64,000 bases of DNA from Alteromonadaceae bacterium. Its GTDB lineage: Bacteria; Pseudomonadota; Gammaproteobacteria; Enterobacterales; Alteromonadaceae. Every line of letters starts with the position of its first letter. Within the stretch, counting starts at the first letter, position 1. Of this stretch, positions 39,848-48,768 are shown piece after piece. A program made the position numbers and the translations under genes. The notes beneath the pieces were generated by a model that saw nothing but the letters and a program-made list of their open reading frames with translations, was not told the DNA's origin and ran no database searches. The DNA lies in contig JABXHM010000003.1 of assembly GCA_013373625.1 (NCBI GenBank), forward strand, positions 1 through 64,000. The letters are read 5' to 3'.

Positions 39848-40573
39848 CTAGCTCCGAGCAGGCAACGCAACGACACGTTGTTCACACAATAAATAACACT
39901 GGCGCCGCGCATTAGGCGCCAGTGCTGTCAGTACGTCATTGTCAATGGACAGACCACCGGTATATTGTCCCAGTGCCGGCATCATTAGCAACGCCTCTGT
40001 GGCAACCAGACATTTACCGTTAAACCGGCGCTGCCGCGAAACGAAGCGGCCTTTGGGGTGATAGTGCCCCACGATTTGTGGCCGCCCACTCGCTACCGGT
40101 ATATGCTGACAATCAATGTCGATACCAGATTGCGTAGTCAGTGAAACCTGCGGTAATACAATACCACCAAGGGCCGCTGGGATATCCGGATCGTGATTAC
40201 CCTCCACCCACTGCCATTCACAAACCGAATCAACGAGTGACTGTAATTGGTTGATATCATCGTCAATCAAGCGCTCAAATGCGCCGCTGTCATGCAAGCT
40301 GTCGCCGAGACAAATCACTTTCTGCGGTTGATAAGTGTTAAGCAATGCAGCCAGTACACTTAACGTCGCACGTGAATCATAACGCGGTACCGGCGAGGCA
40401 TAGAGCGATAAATAGCTGCCTTTTTCAAAATGTAAATCAGCCACCAGCAAGCAATCTTGCTCAGGCCAGTATAATGCTGCCCGGTTGTCGATCATCCATA
40501 ATGACTGGCAAAAACGAAACGGCAGCACTTGCTGACTGCGTATTAACTGCTGTAATGCTGATTCAGATATCAT
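39848..40573 (-). CDS. pdeM: Ligase-associated metallophosphoesterase PdeM
   Basis: A calcineurin-like phosphoesterase of 241 residues that accompanies bacterial ATP-dependent ligases in a predicted DNA damage response set. Metal-binding motifs are DLH (46-48), GD (90-91), GNHD (125-128) and HYHPKG near 170. It probably acts as a nuclease or phosphodiesterase on DNA ends, but this is inferred from the association. It lies 39 bp after the helicase gene on the same strand. Confidence 0.9.
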   Translation of the reverse strand: MISESALQQLIRSQQVLPFRFCQSLWMIDNRAALYWPEQDCLLVADLHFEKGSYLSLYASPVPRYDSRATLSVLAALLNTYQPQKVICLGDSLHDSGAFERLIDDDINQLQSLVDSVCEWQWVEGNHDPDIPAALGGIVLPQVSLTTQSGIDIDCQHIPVASGRPQIVGHYHPKGRFVSRQRRFNGKCLVATEALLMMPALGQYTGGLSIDNDVLTALAPNARRQCYLLCEQRVVALPARS

Positions 40574-40612
40574 AGTGTGTAACGCTTTAGGGTAGCTAAC
40601 AACTGGTAAACG

Positions 40613-43060
40613 CTAGTCATCAGACAGCAACGCTCTAACGTCTTCAAGCATCGCCTCTGCTTCAGCATAAAGCGCTGCCTGGTCTAGTAACGCCTGCTCT
40701 CCGGCTCCTTTAACCTGCTCACTGCGCACATCCAGTACGATCGGAATCGCCATCGGCGACACTTTCGGCAAATCAATAAACTGGGTTTTGCCGACAAATC
40801 GAATCAAGGTATCGGCAAGGCGTCGCAAATCCAGCAGTTCACGCTCAGCGTCTTCACGAGCTACTTTCAGTAAAATGTGATCAGGCTCATATTCGCGCAA
40901 GGTATCGTAAATCAAGTCGGTTGAAAAAGTAACCTGCTTCATGGTTTTACGGGTACTGTGATAACGCTGCTCCGTTAGCCCGCTAACAATAGCTACTTGG
41001 CGGAACGACCGTTTCAACATCGGCGCATTGAGCATCCAGTCTTCGAGTTCATCGCCCAGTATATCGGGCTGAAATAATGATTGTATGTGCGATTCGTTAA
41101 TTGATTGAAGCGCACAGACAGACAACCCGTAATCAGTAACGCTAAAACTGAGTGGCTTTAAGCCGAGTTTTTCCATACGCCGGGTAATGAGCATGCCCAG
41201 CGTTTGATTGACTTTGCGGCCTTCAAAAGTGTAGTACAGCGAATAATTCGCCTGCCGATAAGGAAACTGTTCAATGAGCACCTTATCTGCACCGGGAATC
41301 ACCGAAAACTTGCGTTGTAACAATAGCCATTCCTGCACCTGCTCAGGCAGTGCTGACCAGTCTTGCGGAGTGTTGAGTAACATTCTGACGCCATCGGCTA
41401 AATAGGTTGAAAGCGGCAGTTGGCCGCCCACATAGCTGGGAATTTTAGGCTCTTTGCCTTTATCTGGCCGCGCATGTAACTGCATATCGCGAATGGCTTC
41501 AAAACGCAGGATCTCACCGGCAAATAAGAATGTATCTCCGGGGGTTAGCTGCTGGGCAAAATACTCTTCCACTTCGCCGATAATCTTACCCTGATTACCG
41601 CGGCGGATCCGTTTCACTCTGAGCTTGCCGGCTTCCACAATGGTGCCGATATTTTGTCTGTGGCGCTGCACGACGCGCTGACTTGCAGGCTTAAACGTAC
41701 CGTCATCTAATTGTTGTAAACGTTGATAACGTTCGTAACCTTTGAGTGCATAGCCGCCGTCCACACTGAATTGCCAAAGCTGGTCAAACTCTGTTCGACT
41801 GAGACTTTGATAGGGAAACGCATCAAGGATCTGGTTATAAATGTCGTCAGGTTTTGCCGCGCTGGAACACAGACAGTTAATGATAAACTGCGGGATAATA
41901 TCCAGTGCGCCCGACTGCACTGTGGCACCGTCACGGGCTCCCTCACTAATAGCGCTAATCGCTGCCTGGCATTCCAGAGCTTCAAATCGATTGGCGGGCA
42001 CCAGCAAAGCTTCGCTGGCTTCATCCAGGCGATGATTAGCACGGCCTATACGTTGCAACAAGCGGCTCACGCCTTTTGGCGCACCGACCTGTATCACCAA
42101 GTCCACATCGCCCCAGTCTACCCCCAACTCCAACGCTGAAGTAGTAACGATGGCCCGTAACTGGCCATCAACCATCATCGCCTCAGTTTTACGGCGTTGC
42201 TCCTTGCTCAGCGAACCGTGATACAAGGCAATCGGCAATACCTGGCTATTTTCGCTCCAAAGCAACTGAAACAACAATTCAGCCTGCGCACGGGTATTAA
42301 CAAACACCAGCGTGGTGCCTGCATTTACAATCGCCTGATAAATATCACTAATGGCATATTTGGCCATAAAGCCGCCAAAGGGCATGCGCTGCGAGGAAGT
42401 CAGAATATTGATTCGCGGGGCAGCGGTATCGTCTACTTGTAGCAGCGTAACGGGCTCGCCGGTTGGCCCCAGCCAGTCAGCAACGAGTTCAGGATCGGCG
42501 ACTGTCGCTGACAATCCCACGCGCAGATAATCAGGCGCCAGTGACTTCAGCCTGGCCAAAGCCAGCGTGATAAAGTCGCCGCGTTTATTCCCTATCAAAC
42601 TGTGCACTTCGTCAATAATAACCGTTTTAAGCTTGCCAAAAATCTGCGGTGCATCGGCATAAGACAGCATTAACATCAGCGACTCTGGGGTCGTGAGCAA
42701 TATATGCGGTGGCCGCTTACGTTGACGCTGGCGCTTGTGTGACGGCGTATCACCAGTACGTGTTTCCACCCGGACAGGCAGCGACATGTGTTCTATGGGA
42801 GCCAGCAAATTGCGATGAATATCCTGCGTAAGCGCTTTAAGTGGTGAGACATATAAAGTATGTAAATACTCACTCTGAACATTGCGCAAGTCGACCAGGG
42901 ACGGCAGGAAACCAGATAATGTTTTACCTGCACCGGTAGGTGCAATCAGCAAGCTGGCCTGGCCTGCTTTAGCTCGATCCAGCATGGTCGCCTGATAGTC
43001 GCGTAAGGTCCAACCTTGCGTGCTAAACCAGTGGCTGAATTGCTCAGGTAATGGTGACAT
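40613..43060 (-). CDS. Ligase-associated DEXH helicase (Lhr-type)
   Basis: An 815-residue superfamily 2 helicase of the Lhr group. Walker A APTGAGKT is at 40-47, the DEVH box follows in VIIDEVHS, then SAT, and the helicase C-terminal domain ends in QRIGRANHRLDE. The long C-terminal part matches the Lhr winged-helix and beta-barrel region. Lhr translocates 3' to 5' on single-stranded DNA. It is divergent from the lipoprotein, exonuclease and ligase genes and shares a transcript with pdeM. Confidence 0.92.
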   Translation of the reverse strand: MSPLPEQFSHWFSTQGWTLRDYQATMLDRAKAGQASLLIAPTGAGKTLSGFLPSLVDLRNVQSEYLHTLYVSPLKALTQDIHRNLLAPIEHMSLPVRVETRTGDTPSHKRQRQRKRPPHILLTTPESLMLMLSYADAPQIFGKLKTVIIDEVHSLIGNKRGDFITLALARLKSLAPDYLRVGLSATVADPELVADWLGPTGEPVTLLQVDDTAAPRINILTSSQRMPFGGFMAKYAISDIYQAIVNAGTTLVFVNTRAQAELLFQLLWSENSQVLPIALYHGSLSKEQRRKTEAMMVDGQLRAIVTTSALELGVDWGDVDLVIQVGAPKGVSRLLQRIGRANHRLDEASEALLVPANRFEALECQAAISAISEGARDGATVQSGALDIIPQFIINCLCSSAAKPDDIYNQILDAFPYQSLSRTEFDQLWQFSVDGGYALKGYERYQRLQQLDDGTFKPASQRVVQRHRQNIGTIVEAGKLRVKRIRRGNQGKIIGEVEEYFAQQLTPGDTFLFAGEILRFEAIRDMQLHARPDKGKEPKIPSYVGGQLPLSTYLADGVRMLLNTPQDWSALPEQVQEWLLLQRKFSVIPGADKVLIEQFPYRQANYSLYYTFEGRKVNQTLGMLITRRMEKLGLKPLSFSVTDYGLSVCALQSINESHIQSLFQPDILGDELEDWMLNAPMLKRSFRQVAIVSGLTEQRYHSTRKTMKQVTFSTDLIYDTLREYEPDHILLKVAREDAERELLDLRRLADTLIRFVGKTQFIDLPKVSPMAIPIVLDVRSEQVKGAGEQALLDQAALYAEAEAMLEDVRALLSDD

Positions 43061-43225
43061 TTATCAGTCTTGGATGTACAAAAAACACGGTAGAAACTAT
43101 CAGAAAATACCATCCTGTAAAGGGAATGAAGACAATCACATAGTACGACAAAATCCATTGATTGGTTTATTATCGTGATACTGTTATGTTAACTTCCCCC
43201 TCCTGAAGCCGCTGGTCTTTATACA

Positions 43226-43549
43226 ATGAAACTGTTCCTATTTTCTGCCGTCATAGTGTTAAACCTTCTTACCACTGCCTGCACCGACTCCCAGTTACCC
43301 ACTGTGGGGCGCACTCAGGGCGACTTTCCAATGCGCCGTTTGATGGATTTTGACAATGAGCAACAGTGCTACCGGTTTTTACACAACGTATGGTTTGAGG
43401 CCTCTTTTGCAGACGGTATGGCCTACAAGCAGTCTACGTGTTTGCCTGCTGATAAGAAAATAGGCCGCAAAACCACATCTGAAATCGCGAAGCTGCATGT
43501 GTCCCTGACCTATGATGGCGAACACTACATTATAAAAAGTGGCTACTAA
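43226..43549 (+). CDS. Small lipoprotein, function unknown
   Basis: A 107-residue protein with a signal peptide ending in the lipobox LTTAC (C19), so it should be membrane anchored. The mature part has cysteines in CYRFL and CLPAD that could form a disulphide in the periplasm. No family was recognised. It sits between the divergent helicase gene and the exonuclease gene, separated from the latter by 68 bp containing a stem-loop. Its envelope location is at odds with the DNA-repair neighbours, so it may simply be inserted there. Confidence 0.65.
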   Translation: MKLFLFSAVIVLNLLTTACTDSQLPTVGRTQGDFPMRRLMDFDNEQQCYRFLHNVWFEASFADGMAYKQSTCLPADKKIGRKTTSEIAKLHVSLTYDGEHYIIKSGY

Positions 43550-43575
43550 GATCTATTGATACCAAATAGCAATCA

Positions 43576-43606
43576 CGACGTATAAGTGCTTAAATTCACT
43601 ACGTCG
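43576..43606 (+). other. Stem-loop before the exonuclease gene
   Basis: CGACGT (43576-43581) pairs with ACGTCG (43601-43606) and AGTG (43585-43588) with CACT (43597-43600), with a 3-nt bulge and an 8-nt loop. It ends 11 bp before the TTG start and could affect its translation or serve as an operator; no function is shown. Confidence 0.35.
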
Positions 43607-43617
43607 ATGGATAACGA

Positions 43618-44679
43618 TTGCAAGCAGAAGACTGGTTACAACCGCGCGAACACGGGCTGTATTGTTTGCCCGCTGATTGCTATATCGATCCCACAACGCC
43701 GGTTCAGTGCGCGCTCATTACTCATGGCCATGCCGATCATGCTATTGGTGGGCATAAACAGGTCATTGCGACGTCACCAACACTGGCCATTATGCGAACC
43801 CGCTATGGCGACGATATGGCGGCGCAAACCCAAACCCTGGATTATGACCAGCCATATCAGCTTGGCTTTGATGACGATCCGGTAACCTGTACCTTCTTCC
43901 CCGCCGGTCACATTCTCGGCTCAGCGCAGATTTTGCTCGAATACAGAGGTAAGCGGGTGGTTGTTTCCGGTGACTATAAGCGTCAGAGCGATCCAACTTG
44001 TCAGCCGTTTAGCCCAGTACCTTGCGACGTATTTATTACCGAAGCTACGTTTGCGCTCCCTGTATTTAAGCATCCTCCGATTGCTGAAGAATGCCAGAAG
44101 CTTCTGCAATCATTGCAGTTGTTTGAGGATCGTTGCCATTTGGTTGGTGTCTATGCCCTGGGTAAGTGTCAACGCATCATTCTGGCACTGCGAGAACTCG
44201 GTTATGCCAAACCAATCTATCTGCACGGTGCCCAGCTCAAACTTTGCGAGTTATATCGCAACCATGGCTTAGACCTGGGCGAATTAACCGATGTCAGCGC
44301 CGTCACTCACAAGGCGTCACTGGCTGGCGAAATCGTGCTGGCGCCGCCATCGGCGCTTAACAGCCGCTGGTCACGCTCGTTACCCAAGGTGCGCAAAGCC
44401 ATGGCTTCAGGCTGGATGCAGATCCGTGCCAGAGCACATCAACGCCAGGTTGAACTGCCGCTGGTAGTATCTGATCACTGCGATTGGCAGGCATTGCTTG
44501 AAACCATTGCCGAGGTTAATGCTGATGAAGTGTGGGTTACCCACGGTCGCGAGGACGCACTGTTACATCAGCTTAAACTCAGCGGTATCAAAGCCAGGGC
44601 TTTATCTTTAGTGGGCTACGATGGCGAAAGTGATGACACCAGTGACGAAGAAATCACTGAAGGAGCTGGCGGGTTATGA
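43618..44679 (+). CDS. Ligase-associated exonuclease (metallo-beta-lactamase fold)
   Basis: A 353-residue nuclease of the beta-CASP/MBL type that occurs with ATP-dependent ligases. The metal motif THGHADH is at 35-41, with FPAGHILGSAQ, VVVSGDYKRQ and VVSDHCDW supplying further ligands. The TTG at 43618 is used because an in-frame stop lies only two codons upstream. It overlaps the ligase start by 4 bp (ATGA), indicating coupling. Confidence 0.9.
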   Translation: MQAEDWLQPREHGLYCLPADCYIDPTTPVQCALITHGHADHAIGGHKQVIATSPTLAIMRTRYGDDMAAQTQTLDYDQPYQLGFDDDPVTCTFFPAGHILGSAQILLEYRGKRVVVSGDYKRQSDPTCQPFSPVPCDVFITEATFALPVFKHPPIAEECQKLLQSLQLFEDRCHLVGVYALGKCQRIILALRELGYAKPIYLHGAQLKLCELYRNHGLDLGELTDVSAVTHKASLAGEIVLAPPSALNSRWSRSLPKVRKAMASGWMQIRARAHQRQVELPLVVSDHCDWQALLETIAEVNADEVWVTHGREDALLHQLKLSGIKARALSLVGYDGESDDTSDEEITEGAGGL

Positions 44680-46253
44680 AATCCTTCAGCGAACTCCTCC
44701 AACAACTTTACTTCACCAGCAGTAACAATGAAAAGAGCTGCTTGCTACGGGATTACCTGGCACGCACACCCGATCCTGATCGAGGCTGGACTATTGCTGC
44801 GCTTGCCGGCACGCTCACTTTTGACTTTTTTAAACGCCAGGCAATAAAAACACTGATGCTGGAGCGTGTTGATGCCGATTTATTTGCCATGAGCTATGAC
44901 TATGTTGGCGAGATGAGTGAAACCGTGGCACACCTTTGGCCGGATAGCAGCGAGACGCTTGAGCTCCCGTCGCTAAGCGCACTGATTGAGCAATTTCAAC
45001 AGGCTAACCGTGAACAGGTAAAAGAATTACTGGTTAAGTACCTGTCAGTCATGACGCCAGAACAGCGCTGGTCACTGCTTAAACTGGGCACTCGCGGGTT
45101 ACGTGTAGGGCTGTCAACACGCAGTGTAAAACGCATACTGGCCGACTATGGTAACGTGGAGGTCAGCGAAATCGAAACGCTATGGCACGCACTGGCACCG
45201 CCCTATACTGAGCTTTTTGACTGGCTGGAAGGCCGTTCCGAAAAACCCGATATTCGTGATGCGGTAACGTATCATCCGGTTATGCTTGCCCACCCGTTAC
45301 CGGAAAATAATCCAATGCCGTTAGCCAAAGAGGAATGGCAGGTTGAATACAAGTACGACGGAATACGCGTGCAACTGGTGATCACCGAAAAAGGCAAAGC
45401 GCTTTTCAGTCGTACGGGTGACGACATCAGCGCAGCGTTTCCTGATTTGCTCGCTAAAATTGATGAGCCCGGTGTCATAGACGGTGAACTGCTGATTATC
45501 AACAACGGTACAATAGACACGTTTAACGCACTTCAGCAGCGCTTAAATCGCAAAAAGCCGGGTAAAAAGCTTATGAAAGAACTGCCGGCAGGGTTCATGG
45601 TATATGACATCCTGGTAAACGGTGATTGCCCGGTCACGGCATTACCGTTAAGTGAAAGAAGGCAGTTGCTGGCAAACTGGCTCGATAAAGTACGTTCCGA
45701 TACGGTAATCATGTCACCCGTGATTAACGCCAACACTCTTGTTGAACTGCACGCTATCTACACCGAAGCGTCTGCCGATCCTGGTGTTGAGGGGCTGATG
45801 CTCAAACGTCAGGACAGCGCCTACCAGCCCGGACGGCCAGCCGGCCAGTGGTACAAATGGAAACGCCAAGCAAAACATTTAGACGCCGTGATTATGTATG
45901 CCCAGCGAGGACACGGCAAACGCTCAAGCTTTTATTCTGATTTCACCTTCGGCGTATGGCAAGGCGACAAGCTACTGCCTATTGGCAAAGCGTATTCAGG
46001 CTTCACCGATGAAGAACTTAAAAAGCTCGATAATTGGGTGCGCCGCAACGGTATTGGTCGCTTTGGTCCGGTCAGGGAAGTCAAAAAAGAACTGGTGGTT
46101 GAAGTGGCATTTGATGCCATTCATCCATCTAAACGCCATAAGTCAGGCGTTGCATTGCGATTCCCGCGCTTTCACCGCATTCGTTGGGACAAACCAGCGA
46201 GTGAGGCCGATACCTTAGATAACGCACTGTCGTTAATCGTTAGCCACACCTAA
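44676..46253 (+). CDS. ATP-dependent DNA ligase
   Basis: A 525-residue ATP-dependent ligase. An N-terminal helical DNA-binding domain (about 1-200) precedes the nucleotidyltransferase domain with active-site K226 in EYKYDGIRVQ, IDGELL, and EGLMLKR, then the OB-fold domain to the end. This is the multi-domain type found in repair clusters and not the replicative NAD-dependent ligase. Together with the exonuclease, Lhr-type helicase and PdeM it forms the ligase-associated set. Confidence 0.93.
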   Translation: MKSFSELLQQLYFTSSNNEKSCLLRDYLARTPDPDRGWTIAALAGTLTFDFFKRQAIKTLMLERVDADLFAMSYDYVGEMSETVAHLWPDSSETLELPSLSALIEQFQQANREQVKELLVKYLSVMTPEQRWSLLKLGTRGLRVGLSTRSVKRILADYGNVEVSEIETLWHALAPPYTELFDWLEGRSEKPDIRDAVTYHPVMLAHPLPENNPMPLAKEEWQVEYKYDGIRVQLVITEKGKALFSRTGDDISAAFPDLLAKIDEPGVIDGELLIINNGTIDTFNALQQRLNRKKPGKKLMKELPAGFMVYDILVNGDCPVTALPLSERRQLLANWLDKVRSDTVIMSPVINANTLVELHAIYTEASADPGVEGLMLKRQDSAYQPGRPAGQWYKWKRQAKHLDAVIMYAQRGHGKRSSFYSDFTFGVWQGDKLLPIGKAYSGFTDEELKKLDNWVRRNGIGRFGPVREVKKELVVEVAFDAIHPSKRHKSGVALRFPRFHRIRWDKPASEADTLDNALSLIVSHT

Positions 46254-46443
46254 TGTACGTTCTTAATATTGTATAACAGCACCAACAGTGTTGGCTTTAT
46301 GCTTTCTTAACCGCGCGCCTCCTCTGTGTTTATGATGAAAAACTCATTATAAGTAGATTAAACGGCAACAATATTGATAATCTACAAATTAACCATGAGG
46401 TCCTTGACTTAGCTTGTCTGCACAGTTTAATTGAGGATGCACA

Positions 46444-46524
46444 ATGGCTCTGATCCAAACATTATTGAGATACATTAAGTTAAGCAGTGTAACTGCATCA
46501 TACGGTGCTGTAATCAAAAAGTAA
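46444..46524 (+). CDS. Candidate 26-aa small protein
   Basis: ATG to TAA encodes MALIQTLLRYIKLSSVTASY and six more residues ending in KK. GAGG lies 7 bp before the ATG, a good spacing. The N-terminal half is an amphipathic, positively charged helix. It is otherwise the only coding signal in the 356-bp gap between the ligase and pyruvyl transferase genes. With so few residues it could be a leader peptide, a membrane-active small protein or chance. Confidence 0.3.
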   Translation: MALIQTLLRYIKLSSVTASYGAVIKK

Positions 46525-46609
46525 GCGCTAAACCTGGCGACAAGTTGCGTTCAGGTACTCACAGCTTTACACCGTGTAAAGTTTTAAAATTTATAGAAAA
46601 GGATACTGC

Positions 46610-47461
46610 GTGTCAGCCTTACTTATCAAAATAAAACAGAAACTTATAAATAGTCTTATATCTGAAATCAAACTTATTAAGCTTCGAAATCAAAAAACAA
46701 TTAATGTAAAGTATTTTACTGAGGTACTAAATTGGGGAGATATGATAAATATCGATATCTTAGAGCATATCTCTGATTCCAAGGTTGTCGACTGTCCATT
46801 AGGGTATAGAGTCCATTTGCTGGGTATTGGCAGCGTTTTGGTGACTGCAAATAAGAACAGCATTGTCTGGGGTTCAGGCTTTATCTCTGAAAACCAAAAG
46901 GTAAAAAGCAAACCATTAAAAGTATGTGCTGTGCGTGGTCCAAAATCCCGCGCAATGCTTCTTGAACAGGATATAGAATGCCCGGAGGTTTTCGGTGATC
47001 CTGCACTGTTACTCCCTGAGATTTATAGCCCGCCACAGCTAAAAGAAAAACCGTACAAGCTTGGAATCGTGCCTCACTATGATCATAAGAATCATCCATG
47101 GATCAAAAAGATGGCCAAACTTCACGATGTCAAAATCATAGATATTCAACAACAAGGTATTCACGGTTTTATTGACGATATCTTAGAGTGTCAGCACATT
47201 GCTTCTTCATCTCTACATGGCATCATTGCCGCTGACGCGTATAAAATTCCTAATTGTCGAATCTTGTTGGCTGATATGAACCACTTTAAATTTGACGACT
47301 ATCATTTGGGTATTGGTGTTGAAAAATACAATACACTGAATATTAAAACAGGGAATTTACCTACAAAAGAAGACGTTATTAACAACTGTCAGGCTAAAGA
47401 TATTCAGTTCGATGCCGCCGGATTGAAACTTGCGTTTCCATACGAAGCGATTAGCCATTGA
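46610..47461 (+). CDS. Polysaccharide pyruvyl transferase family protein
   Basis: A 283-residue member of the family that adds pyruvate ketals to exopolysaccharide sugars. Recognisable features are NWGDMINIDIL near the N-terminus, WGSGF, the VRGPKSRAML segment, FGDPALLLPE, and the SSLHGIIAADAY motif near residue 200. The GTG start follows AAAGGA at 6 bp. The gene is clearly more AT-rich and lysine/isoleucine-rich than its neighbours and stands alone, which suggests transfer from an exopolysaccharide locus. Confidence 0.85.
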   Translation: MSALLIKIKQKLINSLISEIKLIKLRNQKTINVKYFTEVLNWGDMINIDILEHISDSKVVDCPLGYRVHLLGIGSVLVTANKNSIVWGSGFISENQKVKSKPLKVCAVRGPKSRAMLLEQDIECPEVFGDPALLLPEIYSPPQLKEKPYKLGIVPHYDHKNHPWIKKMAKLHDVKIIDIQQQGIHGFIDDILECQHIASSSLHGIIAADAYKIPNCRILLADMNHFKFDDYHLGIGVEKYNTLNIKTGNLPTKEDVINNCQAKDIQFDAAGLKLAFPYEAISH

Positions 47462-47501
47462 CGTGGTATACACGTACATACATCTTTCGCAATCATCTGT
47501 C

Positions 47502-47666
47502 TTATGTCTCTTTATGACCAAACCTGTAAATCATGCCGGTTTCAGCAAACATAGTGAGCGACAGTAACACAAGTTTACCACTGAACAGCGGGGTTGGTGC
47601 CTGCAAAGGGCCTGATTCCATTTGCCAACCAGCATTGTCACCTTCTTTTACAGTTTTTTCAGTCAC
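47502..47666 (-). CDS. Candidate 54-aa small ORF or gene remnant
   Basis: From GTG (47666) to TAA (47502) the minus strand encodes a coherent peptide with GDNAGWQMESG, PLQAPTPLFSGKL and a hydrophobic LVLLSLTMFAETG stretch. The composition looks protein-like compared with random frames. A GGGG is only 3 bp before the GTG, so the start is weak. It may be a true small protein or the end of a decayed gene. No family was recognised. Confidence 0.25.
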   Translation of the reverse strand: MTEKTVKEGDNAGWQMESGPLQAPTPLFSGKLVLLSLTMFAETGMIYRFGHKET

Positions 47667-47818
47667 TTACCCCATACTTCATCAACACATTGAATTATAT
47701 AAATAAAATATATTGGCTCATAAGTTGCTATAAATTTATTGTCATGAAAAGTTGAGGAAGCATGACGTTCATGCAAATTAAATTAGATACGGTAGTTCGC
47801 AAAGGAGCTGAACTGAAA

Positions 47819-48556
47819 ATGTTAAAAAAACTGCTGGCGGGTATGTGCGCTTTGACGCTCTGTCACAATGTGTCTGCGGCTGTCATTAGCTACAATGGAT
47901 ATACCTTAAACGAGAGCACAAATATCGTTACTGGTGGTGGTTTGGAGTGGCTTCAGTGGGATATGACCATCGGTCAAAGCGTTGAAGACGCCCTGGCAAT
48001 TTATGCCTCGCAAGGTTGGACTATTGCCACTAACGTGCAAATGGCTGGTTTGTTTAACACCTTTGTTTTTGGCGCTAACACCGCACTATACAACGGCGCT
48101 ATAAACCCCGGAAATGTGCCGGTTGCCAATGGCATTTGGGATACTGATGAAAACACAACACAGTATACGTATAACAATGACGGCGCGACTATTGCGACGG
48201 ATCCGGAGAAGCAGTTTGTAGCCTTATTTGGCCAGACCTATCTGAATTTCCCGACCGCTACGCAGGCTTCCAACCCTTACGAATATTCCGCTGCGTGGTT
48301 TGGCATTGATCAGGATGACGATGGTTTTTACAACGTTGCGCGGGTGTCAGATGAGTATCTGCGGGTGGGTCAGACTGTTGTTAATCGCGGCCTGACCCGA
48401 CTGGCTAACGACTCGATTCTGGCTGAAGATATTGGTAACCAAACAGGTGTGGCGCTGGTGAGATCTGCAGCTATTCCTGAGCCAACAGGGTTATTATTGT
48501 TTGCTCTGGGCATATTGGGCCTGAGAGTAGCGCAGCGTAAACGTCATAATGCGTAA
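47819..48556 (+). CDS. PEP-CTERM sorting domain protein
   Basis: A 245-residue secreted protein. The signal peptide ends near VSA (residue 21). The C-terminus carries the PEP-CTERM signal: IPEP, a hydrophobic helix, then RKRH, which an exosortase would process. The central part resembles beta-rich surface proteins with WDTDENTTQYTY and acidic DQDDDGFY segments, possibly binding calcium. ATG at 47819 has AAGGAG upstream; a longer in-frame ORF adds 19 unlike residues. No exosortase gene is in the window. Confidence 0.88.
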   Translation: MLKKLLAGMCALTLCHNVSAAVISYNGYTLNESTNIVTGGGLEWLQWDMTIGQSVEDALAIYASQGWTIATNVQMAGLFNTFVFGANTALYNGAINPGNVPVANGIWDTDENTTQYTYNNDGATIATDPEKQFVALFGQTYLNFPTATQASNPYEYSAAWFGIDQDDDGFYNVARVSDEYLRVGQTVVNRGLTRLANDSILAEDIGNQTGVALVRSAAIPEPTGLLLFALGILGLRVAQRKRHNA

Positions 48557-48634
48557 GTGATGGTAGTCAATTAACCAATACACGTCAGGTGAATTAAAGT
48601 TACGGCGCTGGTGAAGCGCCAGTAATTAGCAAAT

Positions 48635-48670
48635 AAAACACACTAAAACACAGTTTTAGTGTGTTTTTTT
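48635..48670 (+). terminator. Intrinsic terminator after the PEP-CTERM gene
   Basis: A 15-bp stem with a 3-nt loop (arms 48635-48649 and 48653-48667, with core ACTAAAAC/GTTTTAGT) runs directly into a U-run. A shorter GGCGCT/AGCGCC hairpin lies just upstream at 48604-48620. Confidence 0.85.
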
Positions 48671-48768
48671 ATTCATCAATTCTATATATCCGAACTATAA
48701 ACGCTGATTAACTTAACGTTGCTAACATTAGCCGTCAGTGTTTGCCCTTGAGGTACTTGCCAATAACA

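Noticed and set aside
46281-46298. CCAAC/GTTGG hairpin after the ligase gene as terminator
   Set aside because: Five-base stem with a 3-nt loop and only three U residues; too weak to call.
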